A stretch of 64,000 nt of DNA, taken from Sulfurimonas lithotrophica. Its GTDB lineage: Bacteria; Campylobacterota; Campylobacteria; Campylobacterales; Sulfurimonadaceae. The notes under the pieces are model-generated. The model ran no database searches. It saw nothing but the letters and a program-made list of their open reading frames with translations, and was not told where the DNA came from. Location of the stretch: assembly GCF_009258225.1 (NCBI RefSeq), contig NZ_CP043617.1, positions 2,108,001-2,172,000 of the forward strand. The letters run 5' to 3'. Positions 43,527 to 52,209 of this stretch are shown here, piece by piece. Every line of letters begins with the position of its first letter. The stretch's first letter is position 1. Position numbers and translations under genes: made by a program.

Positions 43527-44957
43527 ATGGGAAAATTTGTTAATAGTATAGATGAGTTCTTTACATATTGTGAAGATAATGACGTACAATTCGTTGATTT
43601 TAGATTTACGGATATAAAGGGTGCATGGCATCATTTAACTTATAGAATGGGTGCAGTATCAGCCGAACAACTTGAAGCCGGTCTTCCTTTTGACGGTTCT
43701 TCCGTAGATGCATGGCAGCCTATCAATAAATCGGATATGTTGCTAAAACCTGATGTTCCGACTGCTTTTTTGGATCCTTTTACAGCTGATCCTACTATAA
43801 TCATTTTTTGTGATGTGTATGATATCTATAAAAATCAAGCATATGAAAAGTGTCCACGTTCAATCGCTAAAAAAGCTTTACAACATGCCGATGAATTAGG
43901 TATTGCGGATGCTGCATACTTTGGACCTGAAAACGAGTTCTTTATTTTTGACGATGTTAAATTTGTTGATAATATCAATGAAGCCGGTTACAAAGTTGAT
44001 ACTGAAGAGGGTGAGTGGAATTCTAATACTCACTACGAAGATATGTACAACACGGCACATCGTCCAGGTACTAAAGGCGGTTACTTCCCTGTAGCTCCAA
44101 CCGACTCTATGGTTGATATGCGTGCAGAGATGATGCAAGTACTAGAACAAGTTGGACTTGAAGTTGTACTTGGTCACCACGAAGTTGCGCAAGGTCAAGG
44201 TGAAATCGGTATCGTATTCTCTGACATCATCGGTGCAGCCGACAACGTTCAAAAATATAAATATGTCGTAAAAATGATAGCACACCTAAACGGTAAAACT
44301 GCTACATTTATGCCAAAACCTCTTTACGGTGACAACGGTAACGGTATGCACGTACACCAATCGTTATGGAAAGACGGCAAAAACCTTTTTTACAAAGAGG
44401 GCGAATATGCTAACTTAAGCGAAACTGCTCTACATTACATCGGCGGTATCTTTAAACACGCTCGTGCAGTTGCTGCATTTACAAATCCTTCTACTAACTC
44501 GTACAAACGTTTAATTCCGGGTTTTGAAGCTCCAAGTATTTTAACTTACTCAAGCCAAAATCGTTCGGCATCTTGTCGTATCCCATATGGTGCGGGTGAG
44601 AAAGCTACACGTGTTGAGATGAGATTCCCTGATTCAACTGCATGTCCATACTTAGCGTTTGCTTGTATGATGATGGCTGGGCTTGATGGTATCAAAAACA
44701 AAGATATCCCAATAGGACCAATGGATGAAGATCTGTTTGAATTAACTCTTGATGAGATTCGCGAGAAAAAAATACCGCAGATGCCACATACTTTACGTGG
44801 TTCTCTTGAAGCACTTATCCGTGATAACGACTTCTTAAAACCTGTGTTTACAGATCTGTTTATCCAAACATATCAACACTATCAATTTGAGCGTCAAGTA
44901 TGGCCGGATGAAGGTCGTCCGACTGCTTACGAGTTCAAAACAACTTACCAGTGCTAA
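43527..44957 (+). CDS. glnA: Type I glutamine synthetase
   Basis: 476 residues, full length for the dodecameric enzyme that makes glutamine from glutamate, ammonia and ATP. Signatures include [31 protein letters not shown] and [13 protein letters not shown]. The adenylylation loop normally reading NLYDLPPEE is DLFELTLDE here, with Phe in place of Tyr, so GlnE-type control cannot operate. The absence of the adenylylation motif is known for Helicobacter glutamine synthetase. GGGAGAA precedes the start. Confidence 0.96.
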   Translation: MGKFVNSIDEFFTYCEDNDVQFVDFRFTDIKGAWHHLTYRMGAVSAEQLEAGLPFDGSSVDAWQPINKSDMLLKPDVPTAFLDPFTADPTIIIFCDVYDIYKNQAYEKCPRSIAKKALQHADELGIADAAYFGPENEFFIFDDVKFVDNINEAGYKVDTEEGEWNSNTHYEDMYNTAHRPGTKGGYFPVAPTDSMVDMRAEMMQVLEQVGLEVVLGHHEVAQGQGEIGIVFSDIIGAADNVQKYKYVVKMIAHLNGKTATFMPKPLYGDNGNGMHVHQSLWKDGKNLFYKEGEYANLSETALHYIGGIFKHARAVAAFTNPSTNSYKRLIPGFEAPSILTYSSQNRSASCRIPYGAGEKATRVEMRFPDSTACPYLAFACMMMAGLDGIKNKDIPIGPMDEDLFELTLDEIREKKIPQMPHTLRGSLEALIRDNDFLKPVFTDLFIQTYQHYQFERQVWPDEGRPTAYEFKTTYQC

Positions 44958-44976
44958 TAAATTTTTAGCATTGTTT

Positions 44977-44995
44977 ATTCCCACTTTGTGGGGAT
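44977..44995. terminator. Bidirectional hairpin between glnA and the hybrid kinase gene
   Basis: ATTCCCAC and GTGGGGAT form an 8-bp stem (one G-T wobble) around TTT. It lies 19 bases after the glnA stop and also just beyond the end of the convergent kinase gene. Confidence 0.65.
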
Positions 44996-45014
44996 ATCTA
45001 CACTTTTTTTAATC

Positions 45015-47228
45015 CTAAAAAAATTTTCTCAATGTTTTGGCAAGTTTGTTTTTATCTATTGGCTTTGTCAGATAATCATCCATTCCGGCTTCTAAAAAAC
45101 GCTCTTTATCGCCTTTTAAAGCATTAGCAGTTAATGCAATAACAGGGGTATGGACAAGGTTATTGTCCTTTTCATATTTCAATATGTTTCTCGTGGCCTC
45201 TATACCACCCATATTTGGCATATTTTCGTCCATAAATATTGCATGGTATTTATTTTCTTTATATAGTTTTATAGCTTCAAACCCGTCTTTTGCAAAATCA
45301 AAATTTAAGTTCATTTTTTTAAGGGCAATATCCATAAACATTCTATTGGCTTCATTATCTTCAACTACCAATATTTTTTCATTATTAAAAAGATTATTCT
45401 CGTATTTTTTAGCTTCATTCTCTATTATCGTATTTCCAACCTCTACCGGAATCTCAAAATAAAACTCACTTCCGACTCCAAGCTCACTTTTTACTTTTAG
45501 TTCTCCACCGAGCAGTCTAACCAACTCATGGCTGATAGCAAGCCCAAGACCTGTTCCTCCATACTTTCTTGTAGTTGAACTATCTTCTTGATGAAACGCT
45601 TCAAATATGTGTCCTAATTTATTTGGAGATATCCCCTTCCCTTCGTCTTTAACGGAGATTTTTAATATACCTTCAAAAAAAGCTATATTAACAAATATAT
45701 TTTTACCGCTGTCGGTGAATTTTATGGAATTACTTAAAAGATTAGATATAACCTGTCTAACTCTAAGAGGATCCGACTTTATTGATTTTGGCATATCGCT
45801 TTGAATATCTATATTAAGTGCAATATTATGTTTGGAACATTTTCCCGAAAACAAATCAATCACCATTTTAAACTCTTCAAAAGGATCGAAGTAAATCATA
45901 TCCATGTTTAATTTACCATTTTCTATTTTGCTAAAATCAAGAATGTCATTTATAATCTGCACAAGCGATTTACTAGAACTGTCTATGATATTTACGTACC
46001 CTAGTGCTTTTTCGCCATGAATCTCATCTTTTAATATATCTATAAATCCAAGTATTGCATTTAAAGGCGTTCTTATCTCATGTGACATATTAGCCAAGAA
46101 CTCGCCTTTTGCTTTAGCATACTCTTTAGCTTTATCTCTCTCCACATTGGCAATTTTGGTTTTTTCTTCAATGATAGCTTCTTGTTTTGCGGTTAGTTCT
46201 TCCAGTTCTATTTTATCCGTAATATCAATTCTGATGGCATCATATGAATCAAGTTTGTAGTTTTCGTCGTAATGCGGTTGTATAACTGCATCCACCCAAT
46301 AGTAAGTACCGTCTTTTTTTAAATTTTTTATTTTTCCACGCCAAGTTTTTCCGGCTTGTATAGTATCCCACATCTCTTTGAAAAAACTCTTTGACATATC
46401 GGGATGGCGTATAATATTATGTGGCTCTCCAATAAGTTCAGCTGTAGAATAGCCGCTTGTTGTGCAAAATGCTTCATTCGCATATGTTATAACACCCTCT
46501 AAATCAGTCGTTGAAATCAAAATATGTTGGTTTATAATATCCAGATATTTTTGCAACTCTTTAGTTTTACTATTTACTTTTTCTTCAAGCTTATCATTTA
46601 TATCGTACAATTGATCCGTAGTCTGTTTAATTCTTTTGCTTGCAGGATAAAATATAAAAAATCCTTCAAGCAACAAAATTAGTAAAGTTATAAAAAATAT
46701 TTTTTTTATACTGTCTGATAAATTGTTTATTTTCTCATTACTATAACTTTTATATTCTTGCACTGCTCTATCCAACTCTACAAGCAGACTTTGAGAATCT
46801 TTTCTGGCCGATACTAGCAAATCTATATTTCTAAAAGTATTTATACTCTCTATTTTTTTTATAAAATTTGTAACATTTTCATTGAGTTTTTCTTTATAAT
46901 ACAGCTTTTTTAAATCATCCGTATCTAAATTTTTTAATAAATACTCGTGAGATTCTTTCATTAAATATATATCTTTTTCAAGTTTATCTTTGTTAGAGAG
47001 GGTTGGATTTTCTATATATTCCCGACATAGTAAAATTATTTTTTGAGAAAGCATTCTTTGTCTGCCGGTAATATTTATTATTTCATTATCTTTTTCTATG
47101 GTTGAAATTATTTGGTGTTGGTTTAAATATGAAAGCCCGCTAAAGATAGCTATTAAAATAAGTGCAGGTATATATATATTTCTATTTGTTAATAATGTTA
47201 AATATTTAGTATTATGTTCTTTTTTCAT
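45015..47228 (-). CDS. Membrane hybrid histidine kinase with PilJ-type sensor and PAS
   Basis: 737 residues from ATG 47228. Two membrane helices flank a periplasmic helical domain that opens with NITGRQRMLSQKIILLCREY, the PilJ/NarX-like type IV pili methyl-accepting N-terminal motif. A PAS domain follows (HNIIRHPDMSKSFFKEMW, KKDGTYYWVDAVIQP). The kinase core has the H box NMSHEIRTPLNAILGF, the N box NLLSNSIKFTDSG and GTGLGLAISHELV. The C-terminal receiver has the Asp in AIFMDENMPNMGG and LTKPIDKNKL. Upstream in-frame ATGs exist to 47354, but they would add an unlikely hydrophobic leader; no clear ribosome site decides. The final output partner is not encoded nearby. Confidence 0.88.
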   Translation of the reverse strand: MKKEHNTKYLTLLTNRNIYIPALILIAIFSGLSYLNQHQIISTIEKDNEIINITGRQRMLSQKIILLCREYIENPTLSNKDKLEKDIYLMKESHEYLLKNLDTDDLKKLYYKEKLNENVTNFIKKIESINTFRNIDLLVSARKDSQSLLVELDRAVQEYKSYSNEKINNLSDSIKKIFFITLLILLLEGFFIFYPASKRIKQTTDQLYDINDKLEEKVNSKTKELQKYLDIINQHILISTTDLEGVITYANEAFCTTSGYSTAELIGEPHNIIRHPDMSKSFFKEMWDTIQAGKTWRGKIKNLKKDGTYYWVDAVIQPHYDENYKLDSYDAIRIDITDKIELEELTAKQEAIIEEKTKIANVERDKAKEYAKAKGEFLANMSHEIRTPLNAILGFIDILKDEIHGEKALGYVNIIDSSSKSLVQIINDILDFSKIENGKLNMDMIYFDPFEEFKMVIDLFSGKCSKHNIALNIDIQSDMPKSIKSDPLRVRQVISNLLSNSIKFTDSGKNIFVNIAFFEGILKISVKDEGKGISPNKLGHIFEAFHQEDSSTTRKYGGTGLGLAISHELVRLLGGELKVKSELGVGSEFYFEIPVEVGNTIIENEAKKYENNLFNNEKILVVEDNEANRMFMDIALKKMNLNFDFAKDGFEAIKLYKENKYHAIFMDENMPNMGGIEATRNILKYEKDNNLVHTPVIALTANALKGDKERFLEAGMDDYLTKPIDKNKLAKTLRKFF

Positions 47229-47447
47229 AATATTTATTAATCCATTTTTAACTATGTAATTTAATTCTAATTTTAATTTTATCATAATAATCTTTAATAT
47301 TTTGTGATATACGTCAAAAAACATTAACTTATATAAACAAATTATATATATCACACTTTACTTGCCTAATAATAAATTTGATATAATTCCAAAATTGATA
47401 ATAAATGTAAGAGTGTATTATCAAAAAATTCAAGATAAAGGTTTGTA

Positions 47448-49106
47448 ATGAGACATATTACAAAGGGCAAGTACCGCCCGTATCCACAAATAGATTTGCC
47501 AAATCGTACTTGGCCGGACAATACTATACAAAAAGCTCCTCGTTGGTGTAGTGTAGATTTACGTGATGGTAATCAGGCACTTATTAATCCAATGAACATG
47601 GAGAAAAAACTTGAATTATATGCACTCTTACTAAAACTTGGATTTAAAGAGATAGAAGTTGGTTTTCCTTCGGCTAGTAAAGTTGAATTTGACTTTTTAA
47701 GACGTTTGGTTGATGATAATCTTATACCGGATGATGTAACTATTCAAGTTCTTGTTCAAGCTCGCGAGCACTTAATAGCAAAAACTTTTGAAGCACTAAA
47801 AGGCGTTAAAAAGGCTACCGTGCATCTATACAATTCAACATCCGTTGCACAAAGAAAAATCGTCTTTAAAAAAGAAAAAGAAGAAATTATAAACTTAGCT
47901 TTAGAAGGTGTAGATTTAGTAAAAAAATATGAACAACAACATGAGGGTGAAATATTTTTAGAGTACTCACCTGAGAGTTTTACGGGAACCGAGTTAGAGT
48001 TTGCAGCCCAGATTTGTAATGCGGTAACTGAAAGATGGGGCATCTGTAGTGAGAGAAAAGTTATAATAAATCTTCCTGCTACGGTTGAAATGTCAACGCC
48101 GAATGTGTATGCAGACCAGATTGAATGGATGGGCAGACACTTAAATAATAGAGAAAATGTTGTTATTTCTACTCATACCCACAACGATAGAGGGACTTCG
48201 ATTGCTGCAACAGAACTTGCTTTGTTGGCAGGTGCGGACAGAGTTGAAGGTACACTTTTAAGTAACGGTGAGCGTACGGGTAATGTAGATATCATAACAC
48301 TTGCACTTAACATGACGACACAAGGCTTAGACAGTAACCTTGACTTAAGCGATGTAAATGAAATTTTAGATGTAGTTGAACGCTCTACCGAGATGCCGAC
48401 GCATCCACGTCATCCATATGTAGGTGAACTTGTATATACTGCTTTTTCAGGCTCGCACCAAGATGCCATAAATAAAGGTATGGCTCATCAAGAAATACGT
48501 GCGGATGCTTTTTGGGAAGTTCCGTATCTTCCAATCGATCCAAGAGACGTAGGACGTACATATGAAGATATCATACGTATAAACTCGCAGTCCGGTAAAG
48601 GGGGAGTTGCATATATTTTAGAGAAAAACTTCGGTTATCAGCTTCCAAAAGCTATGCATCCGGAAATTGGAAAGTTAGTTCAGATTCTTAGTGACAAAGA
48701 GGGGCGTGAGTTAGATGCTAAAGAGATTTTTGAAGTGTTGCAGGACAATTACTTTAGAAATAAAGAACATATCTCTTTTGTTGATTCTTCCATAAACTCT
48801 AAAAGTTCTACATCTACTTGTGAACTTACTTACAAAATGAACGGAAAAGAAATCATATCTGTAGGTGAAGGCAACGGACCTATAGATGCAGCAAAAAATG
48901 CACTTATGAAAGAGTATCCTAACGAGTTTAAGATTAAATCTTACTCTGAACATTCTTGCGGTGATAAAAGTACGGCAAAAGCTATTGCATATATAGAAAT
49001 TCAAAGTGAGAATACACTTTCTTGTTTTGGAATGGGTGCGGATAACGATATAACTACAGCATCTATAAAGGCACTATTTTGTGCTATAAATAGGGCATTT
49101 AATTAA
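47448..49106 (+). CDS. leuA: 2-isopropylmalate synthase
   Basis: 552 residues. It condenses acetyl-CoA with 2-oxoisovalerate, the first step of leucine synthesis. The TIM-barrel motif WCSVDLRDGNQALINPMNME contains the metal-binding Asp, VISTHTHNDRGTSIAATELA the metal-binding His pair, and the C-terminal LeuA dimer domain (about 430-552) senses leucine. The opening YPQIDLPNRTWPDNTIQKAP and the length match the longer LeuA type 2 form found in Actinobacteria and some Proteobacteria rather than the 510-residue type. AAAGGTTTG precedes the start. It is monocistronic and ends in a hairpin. Confidence 0.95.
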   Translation: MRHITKGKYRPYPQIDLPNRTWPDNTIQKAPRWCSVDLRDGNQALINPMNMEKKLELYALLLKLGFKEIEVGFPSASKVEFDFLRRLVDDNLIPDDVTIQVLVQAREHLIAKTFEALKGVKKATVHLYNSTSVAQRKIVFKKEKEEIINLALEGVDLVKKYEQQHEGEIFLEYSPESFTGTELEFAAQICNAVTERWGICSERKVIINLPATVEMSTPNVYADQIEWMGRHLNNRENVVISTHTHNDRGTSIAATELALLAGADRVEGTLLSNGERTGNVDIITLALNMTTQGLDSNLDLSDVNEILDVVERSTEMPTHPRHPYVGELVYTAFSGSHQDAINKGMAHQEIRADAFWEVPYLPIDPRDVGRTYEDIIRINSQSGKGGVAYILEKNFGYQLPKAMHPEIGKLVQILSDKEGRELDAKEIFEVLQDNYFRNKEHISFVDSSINSKSSTSTCELTYKMNGKEIISVGEGNGPIDAAKNALMKEYPNEFKIKSYSEHSCGDKSTAKAIAYIEIQSENTLSCFGMGADNDITTASIKALFCAINRAFN

Positions 49107-49116
49107 AAAACACTTT

Positions 49117-49140
49117 AGAGGTGACTTTTTTGTCTCCTCT
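49117..49140 (+). terminator. Hairpin after leuA
   Basis: AGAGGTGAC (49117-49125) pairs with GTCTCCTCT (49132-49140) except for one T-T mismatch, around six Ts. No T tract follows and its last base touches the next promoter's operator units. Confidence 0.6.
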
Positions 49141-49171
49141 TAACAAACTGCTAACACTTACATATTAAAAT
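49140..49171 (+). promoter_or_regulatory. Operator-promoter of the 49-kb two-component system
   Basis: TTAACAAACTG (49140) and CTAACACTTAC (49151) are two 11-bp units followed by ATAT and TAAAAT (49166-49171). GCTAACACTTA recurs exactly in the promoter at 50840. The -10 ends 5 bases before the ATG, which has no Shine-Dalgarno, so the mRNA is probably leaderless. Confidence 0.65.
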
Positions 49172-49176
49172 AATGT

Positions 49177-49809
49177 ATGAATAAAAAAATACTCCTATTA
49201 GAAGACGATTCACTACTGGCAGATACATTAAAAGAGTTACTACAATCAGAAACTTACAATGTAACTTTAGTTAAAACGGGAAATGAAGCTATAGACAAAA
49301 CTTACGATGAAAAGTTTGATTTGTACGTATTTGATATAAACGTCCCTGACATTAGCGGACTTGAAATTTTAGAATCCCTAAGAGATGCCAACGATAAAAC
49401 TCCAACTATATTTATCAGTGCCTTAGTAGATATAAACTCTATTTCAAAAGCTTTTAAAGTAGGTGCCGAAGATTATATTAAAAAACCTTTTTTCCCTGAA
49501 GAATTGTTAATACGCATAGATGCAAAGTTACTACCGAAACAAACAAATATAGTTTATAAAAATATAGAGTTTAATCCAAGTGAAAAAATATTAAAAATAG
49601 ACGGACATATAAAATCAATAGGTGAAGTTCAAGAAAGATTACTTGAAATGTTTTTGACAAATCAAAATCAGATTTTGGATAAGGATATTCTTTTGGAATG
49701 TTTGGATAAACCCTCACCTACGGCACTTAGAGTTGCAATAACTAAACTAAAGCAAACCACGGGATTAAATATAATAAATGTACGCGGTATAGGATACTCA
49801 CTTGAATAA
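49177..49809 (+). CDS. OmpR-family response regulator
   Basis: 210 residues. The receiver has ILLLEDDSLL, the phospho-acceptor Asp in YVFDINVPDISG, and FISALVD plus DYIKKPF. The winged-helix output domain (about 125-210) ends ALRVAITKLKQTTGLN then NVRGIGYSLE. It overlaps the kinase gene by 8 bases. The upstream operator is shared with the periplasmic gene at 50.9 kb, implying autoregulation plus control of that gene. It is about 15 residues shorter than typical, mainly in the linker. Confidence 0.9.
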   Translation: MNKKILLLEDDSLLADTLKELLQSETYNVTLVKTGNEAIDKTYDEKFDLYVFDINVPDISGLEILESLRDANDKTPTIFISALVDINSISKAFKVGAEDYIKKPFFPEELLIRIDAKLLPKQTNIVYKNIEFNPSEKILKIDGHIKSIGEVQERLLEMFLTNQNQILDKDILLECLDKPSPTALRVAITKLKQTTGLNIINVRGIGYSLE

Positions 49810-50854
49810 AGTCGAAACGGAATCTTTTTTAAAAAGTTTTTTTCTTTTTTTTACCTCACTTAGCATACTGATTGGAATTGTATATTATGTTAGTTTTTCA
49901 AAAAGTGTACAGACTTTGGATGAGAGTATTTTATCTCAGATGAGATTGTGCAGTTACGATTTAAAGTGCGAGCAGTTTAAACTAGATTTTATAGATATTA
50001 AAGAAGAGAAAAAACTATCTACCCTATATAAAAATGAAAATGGGCTTACGAGTTATTACCCTATTCCAAATTCCGAAAACTTTTTACTCTCATTTAATCT
50101 CTCCCAAGAAGACTATTTAAAAGAGGTTCAAATTTTAAAAGAAAAACTTTATCTGGAAATATTTGCAGTTTTAGTAGTTGTTTTTCTTTTATCTGTTTTA
50201 TTTTCTATATATTCACTCTACCCGCTTAGGAATGCCCTGCTTTTAACTCAGGAGTTTATTAAAGATATACTCCACGATTTTAACACGCCTCTTGCAACTC
50301 TAAGATTAAATTCTTCAATGTTAAAAAATGAAATCGGCACTAACGATAAAGTACAAAGGATAGAGCTCGGAGTTAAAAATATTCTTGATTTACAAGAGCA
50401 TCTACGCTCATATTTGCAAAACAGTTCTATTCAAAAAGAGGAGTTTGATTTAAAAGAGCTTATTCAAACTAGAATAGACATTATACAAATAAACTATCCC
50501 GATATAAAATTTTTCGAAGATATTAAAAATATTAAATTGTTTACTAATAAAGAAGCATTTACCAGAGTTATAGACAATTTACTAAGTAATGCCGCAAAAT
50601 ATAACAAGCAAAACGGCTCGGTAAAAATAGTTTATGAAGAAAATAGTTTAAAGATTATAGATACCGGCAAAGGTATTAAAAACCCGAAAAAAATATTTAA
50701 CAGGTTTTATAAAGAACAAGAAAGAGGCTTGGGAATCGGTCTGCATATAGTTAAAAAACTATGTGAAGAATTAGGTATAAATATACAAATAGAGAGTGAG
50801 TTAAATAAAGGTACTGTTTTTATGCTAAATTTATCTAAACTTACAACCCGCTAA
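49802..50854 (+). CDS. Sensor histidine kinase
   Basis: 350 residues with a TTG start overlapping the regulator gene. Two membrane helices (SFFLFFTSLSILIGIVYYVS and IFAVLVVVFLLSVLFSIYSL) flank a small periplasmic sensor of about 85 residues with two Cys (MRLCSYDLKCEQF). The H box is ILHDFNTPLATLRL, an unusual DFNTPL form, and the N box is RVIDNLLSNAAKYNK. The ATP-lid motifs are IIDTGKGI and GLGIGLHIVKKL. It is the cognate kinase of the preceding regulator. The paired Cys suggest a redox or metal stimulus, which is speculative. Confidence 0.9.
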   Translation: MNKVETESFLKSFFLFFTSLSILIGIVYYVSFSKSVQTLDESILSQMRLCSYDLKCEQFKLDFIDIKEEKKLSTLYKNENGLTSYYPIPNSENFLLSFNLSQEDYLKEVQILKEKLYLEIFAVLVVVFLLSVLFSIYSLYPLRNALLLTQEFIKDILHDFNTPLATLRLNSSMLKNEIGTNDKVQRIELGVKNILDLQEHLRSYLQNSSIQKEEFDLKELIQTRIDIIQINYPDIKFFEDIKNIKLFTNKEAFTRVIDNLLSNAAKYNKQNGSVKIVYEENSLKIIDTGKGIKNPKKIFNRFYKEQERGLGIGLHIVKKLCEELGINIQIESELNKGTVFMLNLSKLTTR

Positions 50855-50871
50855 CACTTAAATGTCATACT
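50840..50871 (+). promoter_or_regulatory. Second copy of the two-component operator
   Basis: CTTACAACCCG (50840) and CTAACACTTAA (50851) are two 11-bp units followed by ATGT and CATACT (50866-50871). The 11 bases GCTAACACTTA are identical to those at the response-regulator promoter. The first unit lies in the last codons of the kinase gene. Confidence 0.6.
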
Positions 50872-50900
50872 TTTAATATCCAAAAAGATAAGGAACAAAA

Positions 50901-51326
50901 ATGAAAACGCTAAACATAATAACAACTTCATTGTTGTTAGGGACTTTAACATTAGGTTTGTCAGCGACAATAGATGAGCAAATTACTGCTATACAAAATT
51001 CAACTACACAAGAAGAAAGAGTTGAGTTGATGAATGAGTTTAAAACTAATATTTCTACTTTAACTCAAGAGGAACGCTTAGAAGCTATAACACAACTTCG
51101 TACTACAATGCAAAACAGTGGTACTGAGTCACAATTACAAACCAGAGAGAGAATAAGAACTCGTATTCAAGACGGTGAACAAACTGGTGAAATGCTAAGA
51201 GAGCAAAAAATGAATCAAAATCAAGCTGCTTCAAAAGGTATGAACCAAATCAGAAATAGCGTAGATTCTATAATGGGAGGCGTAACAAGTGCAGGTGGAC
51301 AAAACGGTTTTATGGGAAAAAGATAA
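50901..51326 (+). CDS. Small periplasmic protein, target of the two-component system
   Basis: 141 residues. A signal peptide (LNIITTSLLLGTLTLGLSA) is followed by a highly charged helical region with two related segments, TTQEERVELMNEFKTNISTL and TQEERLEAITQLRTTMQNSG, then a Gln/Met/Gly-rich tail. Segments built on TQEER resemble the helical hairpins of Spy/CpxP-type stress chaperones, but no clear family match can be claimed. Its promoter carries the operator of the adjacent two-component system. AAGGAACAAA precedes the start. Confidence 0.7.
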   Translation: MKTLNIITTSLLLGTLTLGLSATIDEQITAIQNSTTQEERVELMNEFKTNISTLTQEERLEAITQLRTTMQNSGTESQLQTRERIRTRIQDGEQTGEMLREQKMNQNQAASKGMNQIRNSVDSIMGGVTSAGGQNGFMGKR

Positions 51327-51343
51327 TCGCATAAAAAACATAA

Positions 51344-51366
51344 ATATGTCGCTTATTGCGGCATAT
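51344..51366 (+). terminator. Hairpin after the small periplasmic gene
   Basis: ATATGTCGC and GCGGCATAT form a 9-bp stem (one wobble) with loop TTATT; ATTTTT follows 8 bases later. It lies 17 bases after the stop. Confidence 0.6.
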
Positions 51367-51391
51367 TATCATAATTTTTAAAAGGAGATAT

Positions 51392-52204
51392 ATGCTCAGA
51401 TTTTTATTACTACTCTTTAGCTTAAAACTAATACTTTTTGCTTATAGCGACTATGATTTAGACGGTGTCGATGATGCCAATGACAGATGTCCAAATACAC
51501 CCTTTAGTGAACTCGTAGATGCTTACGGATGTACAAAGTCGTCCTTAAAGTCTTATCATAACTTTGATATTATATACGGTATAGGTTATATAAAAACCGA
51601 TTATAGCGGTGAAACTACGGATACTACAATTCATAACCTACAATTTGATTATTACTACAAAAACTTTTCCCTAGAACTAAGCACCTCTTATTATGATTCT
51701 CAAAGCATCTCTTATAATGATAACGGGAATAATGATTCTTTTATAGGTGCATATTATCAGTTTATGCCGGTAAATAATTTAAAAATTAAAACAGGTTTTG
51801 GAATTATCATTCCAACCTACGACTCGGAACTAAATAATAACAACACAGACTATACAGGCACGGTTAGTCTAAGTTATGCACTGGATAAGGTAAATTTGTT
51901 TGCAGGCTATAACTATACAAAAATAAATGACGATGATTTAAATACGAATATAATCGTTAACTACCAAGATACAAATTCTTATAGTTTCGGTATAGGTTTT
52001 TACCCCTCTCAGAAACTTTATCTTAGCACATCATACTTTAGCAGTGACAGTGTTTACGTAGATGTTGAAAAAATCGACACAGTATCCGTTTATGCATTTT
52101 ATTCAATAAGCTCAAAATACTTTACAACTCTGAATTATGCCTACGGATTAAGCGATAGTGCAAGCGATACTTACCTATCTGCAAGAATTGGCTATAACTT
52201 TTAA
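51392..52204 (+). CDS. Outer-membrane barrel protein with an N-terminal calcium-type Asp motif
   Basis: 270 residues. A signal peptide (FLLLLFSLKLILFA) is followed by a single thrombospondin type 3-like loop, DYDLDGVDDANDRCPNTP, as found in OmpA-type proteins. Alternating amphipathic strands to the C-terminus (LSARIGYNF, ending in Phe) indicate a small outer-membrane barrel of perhaps ten strands. There is no OmpA peptidoglycan domain. ATG 51392 is chosen because AAAGGAGA precedes it; an in-frame start at 51356 has no ribosome site. It may be co-controlled with the preceding gene. Function unknown. Confidence 0.78.
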   Translation: MLRFLLLLFSLKLILFAYSDYDLDGVDDANDRCPNTPFSELVDAYGCTKSSLKSYHNFDIIYGIGYIKTDYSGETTDTTIHNLQFDYYYKNFSLELSTSYYDSQSISYNDNGNNDSFIGAYYQFMPVNNLKIKTGFGIIIPTYDSELNNNNTDYTGTVSLSYALDKVNLFAGYNYTKINDDDLNTNIIVNYQDTNSYSFGIGFYPSQKLYLSTSYFSSDSVYVDVEKIDTVSVYAFYSISSKYFTTLNYAYGLSDSASDTYLSARIGYNF

Positions 52205-52209
52205 TACTT

